DNA of 64,000 bases from Bradyrhizobium diazoefficiens USDA 110 (GTDB taxonomy: Bacteria; Pseudomonadota; Alphaproteobacteria; Rhizobiales; Xanthobacteraceae), in NCBI RefSeq assembly GCF_000011365.1, contig NC_004463.1, positions 1,846,001-1,910,000 on the forward strand. Reading direction: 5' to 3'. This document shows, one piece after another, positions 17,826 through 30,353 of this stretch; positions within the stretch are counted from its first letter, which is position 1; the number at the start of each line of letters is the position of its first letter. A program made the translations under genes and the position numbers. The notes under the pieces are model-generated. The model saw nothing but the letters and a program-made list of their open reading frames with translations. It ran no database searches and had not been told where the DNA came from.

Positions 17826-20078
17826 ATGACAGGCATTGGCCGAGCTGGTAAATCGCACGTTGGGCCCGCAGGAGCCGACAGCGCATGGGGATCGAGTAGT
17901 TCGAGCCCGGAGCTCGGTCCCGCCCCCGGGGAGGGCGGGCAATCTTTCGACTCTGTCGTGGAGCGGATGCGCTCCGGGCCTCGAGATGGAACGGCTCCGC
18001 TCGTGAGCCTGCCACCAGCTTCGGCGGTGGCAGTCCAGATTTCCTCAAGTGGCGACGGAATCAAGGCAGCGAAGCAAAAAATGCGCAGCCTGCTTGCGGG
18101 GCTTGATGCTTCTAAAAATGCAGCCACACGAGCCCAGAACCCGAACCCGTCGGAGGCGCAAGAGCTGATCGATCAAGTCGTCAAGGCAGGCTCGGAAGTT
18201 CTGGGCTATTACGCGAGCCTCCCCCCGGACATGGCGCGCGGGCTTCTTTCCGACGGTCGGGCTCGCCGACTCCGCGAGGAAACTATCGCTGCGGGAAACG
18301 AATGCGACATCGTGGCCACCTGGATTATCGGCGACCTGGAGAAGAGCAGGAAGAAAGCAACAGCCTTGCTCAAGAATATGCGAGTTGCCAACGCTCAGCC
18401 TGACCAGCTGAGCCGAGCGGTATCCAGCGTGGCGAAGCACTACGAGGCCTGCATGGAGGGGTGGGGAAAGAAGGCATTGCGCATGGAACGGATGCAGTCC
18501 GTCTGCGCGGCCACCGCCAACTTGCCGAGCACCACGCCCGAGATGCGGCAGGCCGAAGAGGCCGCACTACGCCTGCAGACCGGCTGGGCACTTTATACGA
18601 AGTGCGTGTATCTGCAATCGCAGGTTGCTCTTGCTCAGCTTCTAATTGAGTCGCGGGCGAGCACGTTCGAACCAGCTGTAAGCGACGCCCTCATGGGTGA
18701 GGATGGGCGGGTGCGTCTGCTCGGGACCTTTATCGAGGATGTTTTTCCGGCATTTAACTCGGCGTCCGAAGCCGTTCTGAGCAGCAACGGAGCGGCACTC
18801 GACGCAGACCACTGCACCGTTCTGGAAGGAGTCATGGAGCGGCTTTCGGAATTTGCCTCAGGGGTGCACGGAATCGTTACCAGGCTAAGGGACGCCGGAA
18901 CGGATGCCGACCTTCCATTAAAACTGTTGGGCCAGATCGCGGATGGTGCATGGGTCACCGCGGACGACGTCACGCGTCTTTTGGACGTGCAGCCAAAGAC
19001 GCCCGCCGTGATTGAGCCGACGGCCCGGACTGCCGTAGTGGTTGAGGGGGGCGCGGCCCGCAGGGAGGGGAAGGGCAAGCGCGCACCGGCCGCAGGCGAG
19101 CGAAGTTCGGCGGCCGGGCCGCGCGAGCCGCAGCTCGCCACGCCCGACGCTGCCACGGCCCCGACAGTCAAGGTGATCGTACTCTCGGATCTGGGTACGA
19201 AGAAACTCGCGAGCGCGGAGGAGGCGGCACTCGCGAGGGCGTCATCGTCGGCGACCGGGCACCTGGAGATATTGCAGGCTCCGCCCTCCAGGAACGCACT
19301 GACCGGATTACTCAAGCGATTGGACGAACTTTTGCAGTTCGATCTGCCGGCTCAGCAAAGCGCGGTCTCGCAAGCGCGCCACGGGAAGCCCGAGGACGCC
19401 GATCACGCCGTGGATCTCGTCGTTAAGCGCCTGCAGACACAGGCCTCCGAGATTGAGGCCAGTGTAGCCGCGCTGGAGGAGCCTCGCCGACGTGTCCTAC
19501 TCACGCCTGCGCAAGTGCCGGAAGTGCACGACAAAATAGCCCGGCTCAAGGCGATGTTGTCCGAGGTGCAGGGACAGGCAAACTCTTTCACGGCGCAAAA
19601 GGCAGTGATCACGATCGATTGCATGAAGACCTACGCGTTTCCGTCCCAGAAGTATCTTGAACAGTTGCGAGCGGCCGGGGAGTTGGCGGCTGTGAATTCA
19701 CCGCGCGCCTTGAAGGATGATCCGGGGACACTGTTCGAGATCAAGCTGCAGCCCAAGGCCCTGCGCAATGGCGCGACGCCAAGCCCGATGTGGGTGCACA
19801 TCCATACCAAGCGGCCGGTACATGCCAGGCAGTTGGCAACGCTGAGCGATGCCGGGTTCGCCGCTTGCCACGTGAAGTCCAATGACCAGCGCGGCTACAA
19901 TCAGGACTGGCAGAGCGCTCGAGCTGCGACGGGGCGCGAGAACGTCGTGATCCACCGCGGCAAGCTCACGCCGGCGTTCTGTAGGTCCTTGTTGCGCACC
20001 GCAGCTGGCGGCCAGCCGTGGCATCCCCTTCCCGAGGCGGAGCACGCGTCGATGCAGTTCGCGCGCCTCGGGATGTAG
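17826..20078 (+). CDS. Putative type III secreted effector (750 aa, unknown activity)
   Basis: The N-terminal 60 residues are rich in Ser, Gly and Pro (GSSSSSPELGPAPGEGG), as in type III secretion signals. Residues ~75-380 and ~490-600 are largely helical. A Pro/Ala/Arg-rich linker lies at ~400-440. The C-terminal ~130 residues contain a compact block (MWVHIHTKRPVHARQL, ACHVKSNDQRGYNQDWQSAR) that recalls the C-terminus of XopP/HLK-type effectors, but this is from memory and unproven. There is no membrane segment or known catalytic motif. The ATG at 17826 follows GGAGG. A candidate tts box lies 70 bp upstream and a Ulp1-type effector follows 272 bp downstream, which supports the effector call. 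Confidence 0.6.
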   Translation: MTGIGRAGKSHVGPAGADSAWGSSSSSPELGPAPGEGGQSFDSVVERMRSGPRDGTAPLVSLPPASAVAVQISSSGDGIKAAKQKMRSLLAGLDASKNAATRAQNPNPSEAQELIDQVVKAGSEVLGYYASLPPDMARGLLSDGRARRLREETIAAGNECDIVATWIIGDLEKSRKKATALLKNMRVANAQPDQLSRAVSSVAKHYEACMEGWGKKALRMERMQSVCAATANLPSTTPEMRQAEEAALRLQTGWALYTKCVYLQSQVALAQLLIESRASTFEPAVSDALMGEDGRVRLLGTFIEDVFPAFNSASEAVLSSNGAALDADHCTVLEGVMERLSEFASGVHGIVTRLRDAGTDADLPLKLLGQIADGAWVTADDVTRLLDVQPKTPAVIEPTARTAVVVEGGAARREGKGKRAPAAGERSSAAGPREPQLATPDAATAPTVKVIVLSDLGTKKLASAEEAALARASSSATGHLEILQAPPSRNALTGLLKRLDELLQFDLPAQQSAVSQARHGKPEDADHAVDLVVKRLQTQASEIEASVAALEEPRRRVLLTPAQVPEVHDKIARLKAMLSEVQGQANSFTAQKAVITIDCMKTYAFPSQKYLEQLRAAGELAAVNSPRALKDDPGTLFEIKLQPKALRNGATPSPMWVHIHTKRPVHARQLATLSDAGFAACHVKSNDQRGYNQDWQSARAATGRENVVIHRGKLTPAFCRSLLRTAAGGQPWHPLPEAEHASMQFARLGM

Positions 20079-20290
20079 TTACCTGGGTGTCCCGCGCCAG
20101 AGCGTCGCTGTGGTGACACGATCAAGTGGACCGTTTCTCACCGAGAGGAAATCCTCGATGAGCTCGAAGCCGGCGCGGGCTTCCTCGAACAGATCGACAA
20201 CAGGGTCCGATTGAAATTCGATCGGGAGCGTCGTGACCCCAACTTCCTTTCGCTTGGCAGCTGAACCGTCAAATGCCGGCGATGTGTCGT
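20079..20290 (-). other. Coding-like minus-strand fragment between two effectors
   Basis: An open frame without a start reads TLPIEFQSDPVVDLFEEARA, then GFELIEDFLSVRNGPLDRV, ending at a stop (20079-20081) that touches the effector stop. It looks like the C-terminus of a lost protein. No family recognised. Confidence 0.3.
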
Positions 20291-20350
20291 CTCAAGTCCA
20301 GGCGCATGCGATCAGCGCTCCAGGCTCTTCATCTTCGAAAGTGAGTACAC

Positions 20351-23300
20351 ATGAAATTCGTCTCAATGAATCGGGGGGGGCAACAAACGGATAGCGTGGA
20401 CGCGCAAGATGCCTCTCCAGCCGACTCGTCGGCAGAGGCGGCGGCCTTTCAGCGGCAGCTGAGCGAGGTCGCTGTCCTGTCCGCTCCCGTGCTCATGCAG
20501 GTCCGCGCCTATCAAGCGGATGCATCGCGATCTGAGGCGCGACCCATCGTGCGGGCGAGCGGGCAACCATATACGCCGGCTCCGCACGGTGAAGGCGGTG
20601 GAACGACGCTGAATGCGTCGGCGCTGCCGCTCGGCCATGCAAATTTGGTTTTCGCAGGAAGCGGCATGGATCCTGTTTATTCCGACGATGCGTCTCTTAT
20701 TGAGGGGCTCGGGCCGGCACTCTTCAAGGCTGGGGCCACCGAGCGCACCGTCAGGCGCAATGTACGTTGTCTTCTCGGATTGGGGCATTGGCTCGTAAAG
20801 AACGGAAAGCCGGGCATTGCTGCCCGGCTTTCCGAAGAGTCGCTGGTCGAGGATGCCCTGGAGTTCGGCAAGCAGGAGGGGCAGGCCATCGCTACGCCAC
20901 TGGTTCATCTTCGAGCCTCCCAATCGCCGGGCGGCATCGCGCCGATTGCAAGCCGGGTTGAGCTGAATCCCTATTCCCAAGATGCGGATCTCATCAAAGG
21001 GTACAAGGAAGATGCAGCGTCAGGCACCGCCAACACCGTCAGGAAGTATGCAACTCTTCTTATCGATTTCAGTGATTACCTCCGTGAGAACGATAAGCCC
21101 GGCATTGCTGCTCGACTTGGCGACGGCTCGCTGGATAATGATGTCAGCCAGTATAAGGAGGCGGACCCCCGTGGCCGCAGAAAAGCCGGGGCCGCACTGG
21201 CTCATCTCCTGAGGTCGCCGGCGGGTGCTAGAGCGATCGAGCTCCGGCCTCATATTCGCCCCGTTCCTGATTTCGAAGGCGCGGTTCGCGCTGAGCCGAG
21301 CCGGACCCGGGCCGCGACTGCACAGCACAGCTCGAGCGGAGCTATCAGCTGGCCGGAGACTCTGCCTGCGAACCAGCAGGATCTGCTTTTGGAGACGATG
21401 GACGGACCCAGCTCCTCGCCGCCTATCGAGACAATTGCGCACCATCAACAAGCAGCGGATGCAGGAGGGTCTTTTCGTGACTTGAACTTGCCCCGCGCCG
21501 ACCATGGGGTTTCACCGCCGCATGGCCTGGCATTGGATGCTGCAGGGTCCCTGAACTGGCGCCACCATGACGACGAACTGACGGATAAACGTCACAGGAA
21601 CCCGCTCGGGCCAGGCGAGCAGGTTCTCGTCATCAATGAGCATGATATAGGGGAGTTGAGATCAGCGAAGAGGCAGAAGACGCTAAGCAATCCGCAGGGC
21701 GTCGCCGTTGAGCGGCAGCTGATGCAGACGCCATCCCATCAACTGGCGGCGTCCCCATTGCAGATGCAGGCTCCGATGCTGTCGCAAAACGAGCTAATCG
21801 GCGAGCCGCTCCCGGGGGAAGACGCGGAGCTCTTGGCGAGGTTTCGTGTAGACGCCAAGCGGCGCAAGCTCACCCCAGGCGCCATCAATAACAGTGTTTC
21901 CGGGCTTGGGAGATTTGTTCGCTGGGTCAACGCAGAGCATGGGGGGTCCGTAGCTTCTCGGCTACGAAAAGGTACACCGCTGGATGAGGAAATTGCGGCG
22001 TACCGGAGATTGGGCCGTGACCCCCAGCACCGCATTACATCGGCCCTGGATGTTCTCCGGCGGCTCTTGCGTGGGGGTGAAGAAGCCGAAGCTCCCGAAC
22101 CCCGCGTCCTCGGTGCCCCACGTCGCCTGGTTCCTCATCCAGAAGATGCGCCCCTCATCGAGGGCGCGCTGAGCCAAGCTCTGAAACATGTTAAAACTGC
22201 GAAGGATAAGGGGTCTGCGCAAAAGCGGGCGACACGTCTTCGCGCGCTGAGTGCGTGGCTTAAAGGGAATCGCAAAGGGAGCATCATCGGGCGACTTAAC
22301 GGCTCTAGCAAGGAGCAGTTAACGCTGGACAACGATGTGCTGGCGTTCCAACGGACCGGAGGCGCAAGATACCGTCCCGATTTGTCGCATCTTCGCAGCT
22401 ACTTAAAACTCATCGAGGCGAACCGAGAGCTGGGGCTGCCAGGCCCTGAGCAGCCGAGCTCGCCGGCCGCGTGGGGCGATCGGCATCCCGGCTCGGCGCA
22501 GGATCTTCCCTCAACGCCGGCAAGCCCAAGCGCGGGAGCTTGGGTTTGGTTGGGTGAACAGCTGCACGAACCAGCATCACCATCCAGGCCCCCGTCACAT
22601 GCTAAGGGCAGGCTTGAGCCATCTGTTGATCTGAATGCGCCGACGCCGTCCGAGTTGCGCGACGATGCTCATTTTGCGCCAGCGCATCCTGCCAGGGCCC
22701 GTTCAGACACCTACGCTGGTCTTGAGCCATTTGTTGATCTGAATGCGCCGACGCCGTCCGAGTTGCGCGACGATGCTCACTTTGCGCCGGCGCATCCTGC
22801 CAGGGCTCGTTCAGACACCTACGCTGGTCTTGAGCCATTTGTTGATTTGAATGCGCCGACGCCGTCCGAGTTGCGCGACGATGCTCACTTTGCGCCGGCG
22901 CATCCTGCCGGGGCTCGTTCAGACACCTACGCTGGTCTTGAGCCATTTGTTGATCTGAATGCGCCGACGCCGTCCGAGTTGCGCGACGATGCTCACTTTG
23001 CGCCGGCGCATCCTGCCAGGGCTCGTTCAGACACCTACGCTGGTCTTGAGCCATTTGTTGATCTGAATGCGCCGACGCCGTCCGAGTTGCGCGACGATGC
23101 TCACTTTGCGCCGGCGCATCCTGCCAGGGCTCGTTCAGACACCTACGCTGGTCTTGAGCCATTTGTTGATCTGAATGCGCCGACGCCGTCCGAGTTGCGC
23201 GACGATGCTCACTTTGCGCCGGCGCATCCTGCCAGGGCTCGTTCAGACACCTACGCTGGTCTTGAGCCATTTGTTGATCTGAATGCGCCGACGCCGTCCG

Positions 23301-24676
23301 AGTTGCGCGACGATGCTCATTTTGCGCCAGCGCATCCTGCCAGGGCTCGTTCAGACACCTACGCTGGTCTTGAGCCATTTGTTGATCTGAATGCGCCGAC
23401 GCCGTCCGAGTTGCGCGACGATGCTCATTTTGCGCCAGCGCATCCTGCCAGGGCCCGTTCAGACACCTACGCTGGTCTTGAGCCATTTGTTGATCTGAAT
23501 GCGCCGACGCCGTCCGAGTTGCGCGACGATGCTCATTTTGCGCCAGCGCATCCTGCCAGGGCTCGCTCAGACACCTACGCCGGTCTTGAGGCAGCGGTTA
23601 ATCCGAATCCGCGCACACCATTCGAGTTGCGTGACAATGCTTGGGCCCCGGCGCCTGACTTTCGGCCGCTGTTTGCCGGGCCAGTACCGGGGCATCACCA
23701 GGGCGCTCGACAGCCCGGTTCGCCGCAGGGGCTTTCTCCGGCGCCAGCCTTCTCGGATGATGAAGCTTTGGCGTGGTTGCGCGAGGAGCTGGCGCGACGG
23801 CAGATGCAAGAACCGGCCTCACCATCAACCGGCAGGGCTCCCTCAGACATCTACGGCGGCCTTGAGTCATTGGTGCATCTGGATGCGCCCACGCCGTGGG
23901 AATTGCGCGACGATGCTCACTTTGCGCCGGCGCCCGCTGCCAGGGCGCGCTCGGACACCTACCGCGGTTTTCCATTGGTTGATCTGACTGCGCCCACGCC
24001 GTCCGAATCACGCGACGATGCTAATTCTGTACGGCCGTTTCCGATCACCTCCGCCAACGCTCAGATCGGGGCTTTAGATCCGACAGTCTCGTCTCACGGC
24101 CACGGGCTGGTGCTCGAGGACACGGAATGGCTGGGCGACGAGCATATCGACAGGGATTACCGGCTCCAGGAGCAGGATTTGCAGAGGAACGATCCGGATC
24201 TCGCCGCCCGGACGCGGTTCGTGAATCCCCTCATCGTCCTAAATTATCTGGGCTCTAACGACGATGGCGTCGTGCAAACCGAGTTCCAGCGCATCGTCCA
24301 TGATGATGAATTTAATGATACAGCCGACTTCCTGTTCCTGCCCGTGATTAATGCCAACCCTGAAGATCCTAATAACCTCGGCAACCATTGGTCGCTGCTG
24401 TTCGTTGATCGCAGTGACCGGGGGCAGCCGGTCGCCTACCACTACGATTCCTACAGGGGACTCAACAAAAAGCATGCAGAGCATCTCGCAAGTAGGCTGC
24501 ACCTCCGCCTGGAGCCAGCCGGCATGGCCCAGCAGCAGAACACTTATGATTGCGGCGTCTTTGTCGTGGACGGGACGCGGGCGCTGGTTAGGCAATTGGA
24601 GCAAGGAGGGCAGACAGTCCACCTGGACCAGCTCGTCGTCGATCGGCAGGCACTGCAAAACCGACTCAGGGGCTGA
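20351..24676 (+). CDS. nopD: NopD-like type III effector with Ulp1/C48 domain (1441 aa, DLN-repeat type)
   Basis: Paralogue of the 2702-7852 gene. Residues ~110-310 and ~490-700 hold four diverged integrase-SAM-like modules (e.g. DFSDYLRENDKPGIAARLGD). A basic KRQKT near residue 440 is a candidate NLS. Residues ~755-1078 are nine 36-residue repeats with VDLNAPTPSELRDDAHFAPA; DLNAPTP resembles the plant EAR repression motif. The C-terminal Ulp1 protease has H1346, D1366, QQQN and C1401, with the same 20- and 35-residue spacings as the paralogue. NopD/Bel2-5/XopD proteins desumoylate plant nuclear targets. The ATG at 20351 follows GAAAGTGAG. No tts box was found in the 272-bp upstream gap, so it may be co-transcribed with the gene at 17826. 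Confidence 0.85.
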   Translation: MKFVSMNRGGQQTDSVDAQDASPADSSAEAAAFQRQLSEVAVLSAPVLMQVRAYQADASRSEARPIVRASGQPYTPAPHGEGGGTTLNASALPLGHANLVFAGSGMDPVYSDDASLIEGLGPALFKAGATERTVRRNVRCLLGLGHWLVKNGKPGIAARLSEESLVEDALEFGKQEGQAIATPLVHLRASQSPGGIAPIASRVELNPYSQDADLIKGYKEDAASGTANTVRKYATLLIDFSDYLRENDKPGIAARLGDGSLDNDVSQYKEADPRGRRKAGAALAHLLRSPAGARAIELRPHIRPVPDFEGAVRAEPSRTRAATAQHSSSGAISWPETLPANQQDLLLETMDGPSSSPPIETIAHHQQAADAGGSFRDLNLPRADHGVSPPHGLALDAAGSLNWRHHDDELTDKRHRNPLGPGEQVLVINEHDIGELRSAKRQKTLSNPQGVAVERQLMQTPSHQLAASPLQMQAPMLSQNELIGEPLPGEDAELLARFRVDAKRRKLTPGAINNSVSGLGRFVRWVNAEHGGSVASRLRKGTPLDEEIAAYRRLGRDPQHRITSALDVLRRLLRGGEEAEAPEPRVLGAPRRLVPHPEDAPLIEGALSQALKHVKTAKDKGSAQKRATRLRALSAWLKGNRKGSIIGRLNGSSKEQLTLDNDVLAFQRTGGARYRPDLSHLRSYLKLIEANRELGLPGPEQPSSPAAWGDRHPGSAQDLPSTPASPSAGAWVWLGEQLHEPASPSRPPSHAKGRLEPSVDLNAPTPSELRDDAHFAPAHPARARSDTYAGLEPFVDLNAPTPSELRDDAHFAPAHPARARSDTYAGLEPFVDLNAPTPSELRDDAHFAPAHPAGARSDTYAGLEPFVDLNAPTPSELRDDAHFAPAHPARARSDTYAGLEPFVDLNAPTPSELRDDAHFAPAHPARARSDTYAGLEPFVDLNAPTPSELRDDAHFAPAHPARARSDTYAGLEPFVDLNAPTPSELRDDAHFAPAHPARARSDTYAGLEPFVDLNAPTPSELRDDAHFAPAHPARARSDTYAGLEPFVDLNAPTPSELRDDAHFAPAHPARARSDTYAGLEAAVNPNPRTPFELRDNAWAPAPDFRPLFAGPVPGHHQGARQPGSPQGLSPAPAFSDDEALAWLREELARRQMQEPASPSTGRAPSDIYGGLESLVHLDAPTPWELRDDAHFAPAPAARARSDTYRGFPLVDLTAPTPSESRDDANSVRPFPITSANAQIGALDPTVSSHGHGLVLEDTEWLGDEHIDRDYRLQEQDLQRNDPDLAARTRFVNPLIVLNYLGSNDDGVVQTEFQRIVHDDEFNDTADFLFLPVINANPEDPNNLGNHWSLLFVDRSDRGQPVAYHYDSYRGLNKKHAEHLASRLHLRLEPAGMAQQQNTYDCGVFVVDGTRALVRQLEQGGQTVHLDQLVVDRQALQNRLRG
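22613..23584 (+). repeat. Nine tandem 108-bp coding repeats
   Basis: The segment CTTGAGCCATTTGTTGAT recurs every 108 bp from 22613 (22721, 22829 and so on) to 23584; the tenth start at 23585 has diverged. Units differ by only a few bases. Each encodes LEPFVDLNAPTPSELRDDAH, then FAPAHPARARSDTYAG. Confidence 0.95.
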
Positions 24677-27382
<2,706 letters not shown>

Positions 27383-27527
27383 TTGACGCTCCGCGACAAT
27401 CAAAGCAAACAAAACTCTTGCGCGCGACAATCATCGCGGCGATCATCATCGCGCCGCGACACTGACTCGCCATCCTGATCGCCGCGCTCTTCCGACCCAG
27501 ATCGTCGCGCTATAAATCGGAGGGGCT

Positions 27528-27566
27528 ATGAAGCAATATGTTGGGCTTGACGTCTCACAAAAGGAG
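27528..27566 (+). pseudogene. IS110-family transposase, first 13 codons
   Basis: The ATG at 27528, after GGAGGGGCT, reads MKQYVGLDVSQKE, the conserved start of IS110-type transposases. Identity then stops and HlyD-family sequence begins in another frame. The leader with its RBS is retained, the rest is lost. Confidence 0.7.
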
Positions 27567-28301
27567 AGAATCAGGAACAGCAGAAGCCCGTTCCCGAAGA
27601 TCATACGTCCGTCAGCAAGGACGAGGAATCGGGCGCACGAGGGTTGCAGCGCGATTTGCAGGATCGGTTGCAGCCGGCGCACGACGAGCCGGTGAGCGAG
27701 CCCGTCAGCGATAGTGCTTCCCATCCCGAAGTACCTGCAGGCTCGCGCCGGTTCGCCGCCTGCTCAAGGTCGGCATTGGCCTTGCGATTGTGGCCGTCTT
27801 CGGATGGTTGCCGCTGAAGGCCGTGCTGCAGACCTCGAGCGTTGCGGCCGTGGTCAATGCCAGGATCGTGACGTTGCGCTCGCCGATTGACGGCACCGTG
27901 AGCGCGAAGCCGCCGCAAGGCTCGACGCAACTCAGCGTGGTCCATGAGGGCGACGCGATCCTTCATGTCGTCAACGCGCGTGGCGATCGCGTGCGGCTCG
28001 ACGATCTTCGGCGGCAGATGTCCCGGATGGAAAATGAGCGCCCGAGTTTCGCCGCCAAGCTTGCGGCCGCCGAGACGGCGCAACAGGACCTCGCCCGCCA
28101 GGCGGCCCAGTTCCGCGACGGTCGCATCCTCCAGCTCCAGGCGCGCATTGCCGAAATCCAGTCGGCGATCGAGGCCGCGGCCGCGCGACGGGAGAAGGCA
28201 GTGGCCGCCGTCGAGCGGGCCTCGTCACTGATCAAATCGGGCAGCGTCTCGACGGTCGAAATGGCCCGCCTGACGCGCGAGCAGGCGATCGCCCAGCAGA
28301 C
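27566..28301 (+). pseudogene. HlyD-family membrane-fusion protein fragment
   Basis: Periplasmic adaptor of a type I export system. A cytoplasmic Glu/Gln/Pro-rich lead (frame starting 27566) changes frame at about 27745 to RRLLKVGIGLAIVAVFGWLP (one membrane segment), then a barrel-sandwich half (VTLRSPIDGTVSAKPPQ), then a coiled coil (AAETAQQDLARQAAQFRDGR). It is cut 5' by the IS110 scrap and 3' by IS21 copy B at 28302. No start or C-terminal beta-barrel remains. Confidence 0.7.
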
Positions 28302-28398
28302 TGCGGATTTCACGGATCGTGAGCATCGATTTCGCGCGATCGTGAGCACTGAATTCAGACGATCGTGAGCAGCCCGCTACGGCCGATGGGAGATAGAG

Positions 28399-29108
28399 TC
28401 AGTGTTCTGGTTGGCCGTCAAGGGTGATGGTTTTGGCGCTGCGTTTTCGCATGCTTTCTCCGGTGAGCTGGAGGCGGTGGGCGTTGTGGACGAGGCGATC
28501 GAGAATGGCGTCGGCGACCGTGGGGTCCCCAATGGCTCCATGCCAGGTGTCCACGGGAGCTGACTTGTGACGATGGTGGATGCGCGGCCATGTCGGTCCT
28601 CGAGGATTTCGAGCAGATCGCGGCGTTCCGCGGCGGTGAGCACCGATAGTCCCCAATCATCCAAAATCAGAAGCTGAGCGCGGCCGAGGCTTTTGAGGAG
28701 CCGGGCGTAGCGTCCGTCTCCGCGCGCGAGCGCGAGCGCCTCGAACAGCCTTGGAACGCGATGATAGAGGACTGATCGGTTGTCGCGGCAGGCCTTGTGG
28801 CCGAGCGCGCAGGCTAACCAACTTTTGCCCAGGCCGGTTGCCCCGGTGACGAGCAAATTCTCGTGGCGATCGATCCAGCGACCTTCGACGAGTTTGGCGA
28901 AAACGGCGCGGTCGATGCCCCGCGGGGTGCGCAGATCGACGTCCTCGACGCAAGCAGTCTGGCGCAGTGCGGCGATCTTGAGGCGCGTGGTGAGCCGCCT
29001 GGTGTCGCGTTCGGCGGCTTCGCGGTCGACCAACAGGCCGATGCGATCTTCGAACGGCAGGGCTTCGAGATCGGGCGATCGGCGCTGCTCCTCGAAGGCC
29101 TTGGCCAT
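28399..29108 (-). pseudogene. istB: IstB (IS21 copy B), frameshifted
   Basis: Same protein and same one-base lesion as the istB at 1797-2500, after TIVTSQL. The intact C-terminus ([20 protein letters not shown]) lies in the -1 frame. It adds two residues by duplication of GCGCTC. Confidence 0.85.
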
Positions 29109-29113
29109 TCCGG

Positions 29114-30352
29114 TCAGTCGGCGCCGTAGCTTTTGACGAGCGCCAGAATGCCAAGGCAGGTTCGAAAGCCTTGTTCTGGATGGGGCCGGGCGTCGATCAC
29201 GGCCTGGAAAAACGCTGCTGTCGAAGGACCGATCCGCTCGCCGGCGGCGATCACCGCGGCGGGGGTCCATTCGCCGTAGCGGCGATGGGCGCTGGGCATG
29301 TGGTCGGCGATGGTGGTGTGTCCGCGTCGGTTGGGCGCGCGGGCATGGCTGGCGATCCGCTGGCCCTTGTGGAAGATCTCGACCGTCCGATCGTCGATAC
29401 GGGCATCGACCAGCTCGCCAATCAGACGATACGGCGCGGAGTACCAATGGCCGTCGACCTCGACATGATAATCGGGAGCGAGGCGGCAGCGCTTCCAGCG
29501 TGCGAAGGCATAAGGCTGATCTGGCAGCGGGGTTAGCTTGGGTTTGTCGAGTTCGGCAAACAGTTCGGCGCGGCTTGAGCCGAAGCCACGCATTTGACGA
29601 GCATTGAGTTCGTCGACGAGTGTCTTGATGGCGGCGTTGAGCTCGGCCCGGGAAAAGAAGCGCTGATTGCGCAGCCGGGCCAGAATCCAGCGCTGGGCGA
29701 TTTGCACCGCGACCTCGACCTTCGCCTTGTCTTTTGGGCGCCGCGGCCGTGCGGCGAGAATGGCGGTGCCGTAATGGCTCGCCATCTCGGCATAAGTGCG
29801 ATTGAGGCCGGGATCGTAGCGGTCGGGGTTGCTGACGGCGGCTTTGAGGTTGTCGCAGACCACGAACGTCGGCGTTCCGCTCAAAAACGTGAACAAGTTG
29901 ACGTGGGCCCGGATCCAGTCGGCCAAGCTCTCGCTGGGGCAGGCCTCGGCGTAGGTGTAGTTCGAAGCGCCCATCGCCGCGACGAACAGCTTCATCGGCT
30001 GCACTTCCCCGGTCAGGGGATCGACGATGTCCATGGTGTCGCCGGCGAAATCCACGAACACCTTCTCGCCGCCCAGATGAATCTGCCGCATCGAAGGTCG
30101 GACCCGCCCCTTCCAGGCCTCGTAGGTAGTGCAGAACCACGTGTACCCGAAACCGTCGGGATTAACGGCGCGATACTCCTCCCAGAGCAGGCGACGGGTT
30201 ACGTTGCGCCGGCGGAGCTCTTTATCGATGTAGCTCCAGTCGGGCACCGGCCGCTGCGGGCTCTGAGACGCTGGTCGTGGGGCCGGGAAAAGCAAAAGCT
30301 CCAGGTCTTCATCGGTCATTCCCTCCGGAAGCGGCCAGCTCAACCCAGCAGA
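29114..30352 (-). pseudogene. istA: IstA (IS21 copy B), N-terminally truncated
   Basis: Matches the IstA at 412-1791 from residue ~50 (SAGLSWPLPEG) to the end, with few changes. The helix-turn-helix part is replaced by IS256 sequence, so the longer open frame that continues through IS256 in antisense is not a real gene. The catalytic core is present but DNA binding should be lost. Confidence 0.85.
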
Positions 30353-30353
30353 C

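Larger units (their letters stand above)
28302..30352 (-). mobile_element. IS21-family insertion sequence, copy B (truncated)
   Basis: Inverted, nearly identical copy of 308-2597. Its terminal repeat end starts TGCGGATTTCACGGATCGTG at 28302. The istA-proximal end is missing: identity stops at 30352 where IS256 starts, and the rest is not found beyond IS256. It differs from copy A by a 6-bp insertion in istB (ALALARGDG versus ALARGDG). Confidence 0.9.

Noticed and set aside
20079..20350. tts box upstream of the second NopD-like gene
   Set aside because: No GTCAG...TCG...AAGCT arrangement with correct spacing on the plus strand; a CAGCT/CGAAAG pair on the minus strand has three extra bases and the wrong orientation.
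22602..23486. 294-codon minus-strand repeat protein (MAQDQRRCLNEPWQDA repeats)
   Set aside because: It is the antisense of the nine 108-bp effector repeats, and the period forces an open frame.
22613..23584. CRISPR array
   Set aside because: 108-bp units are contiguous, in frame and protein-coding; there are no unique spacers.
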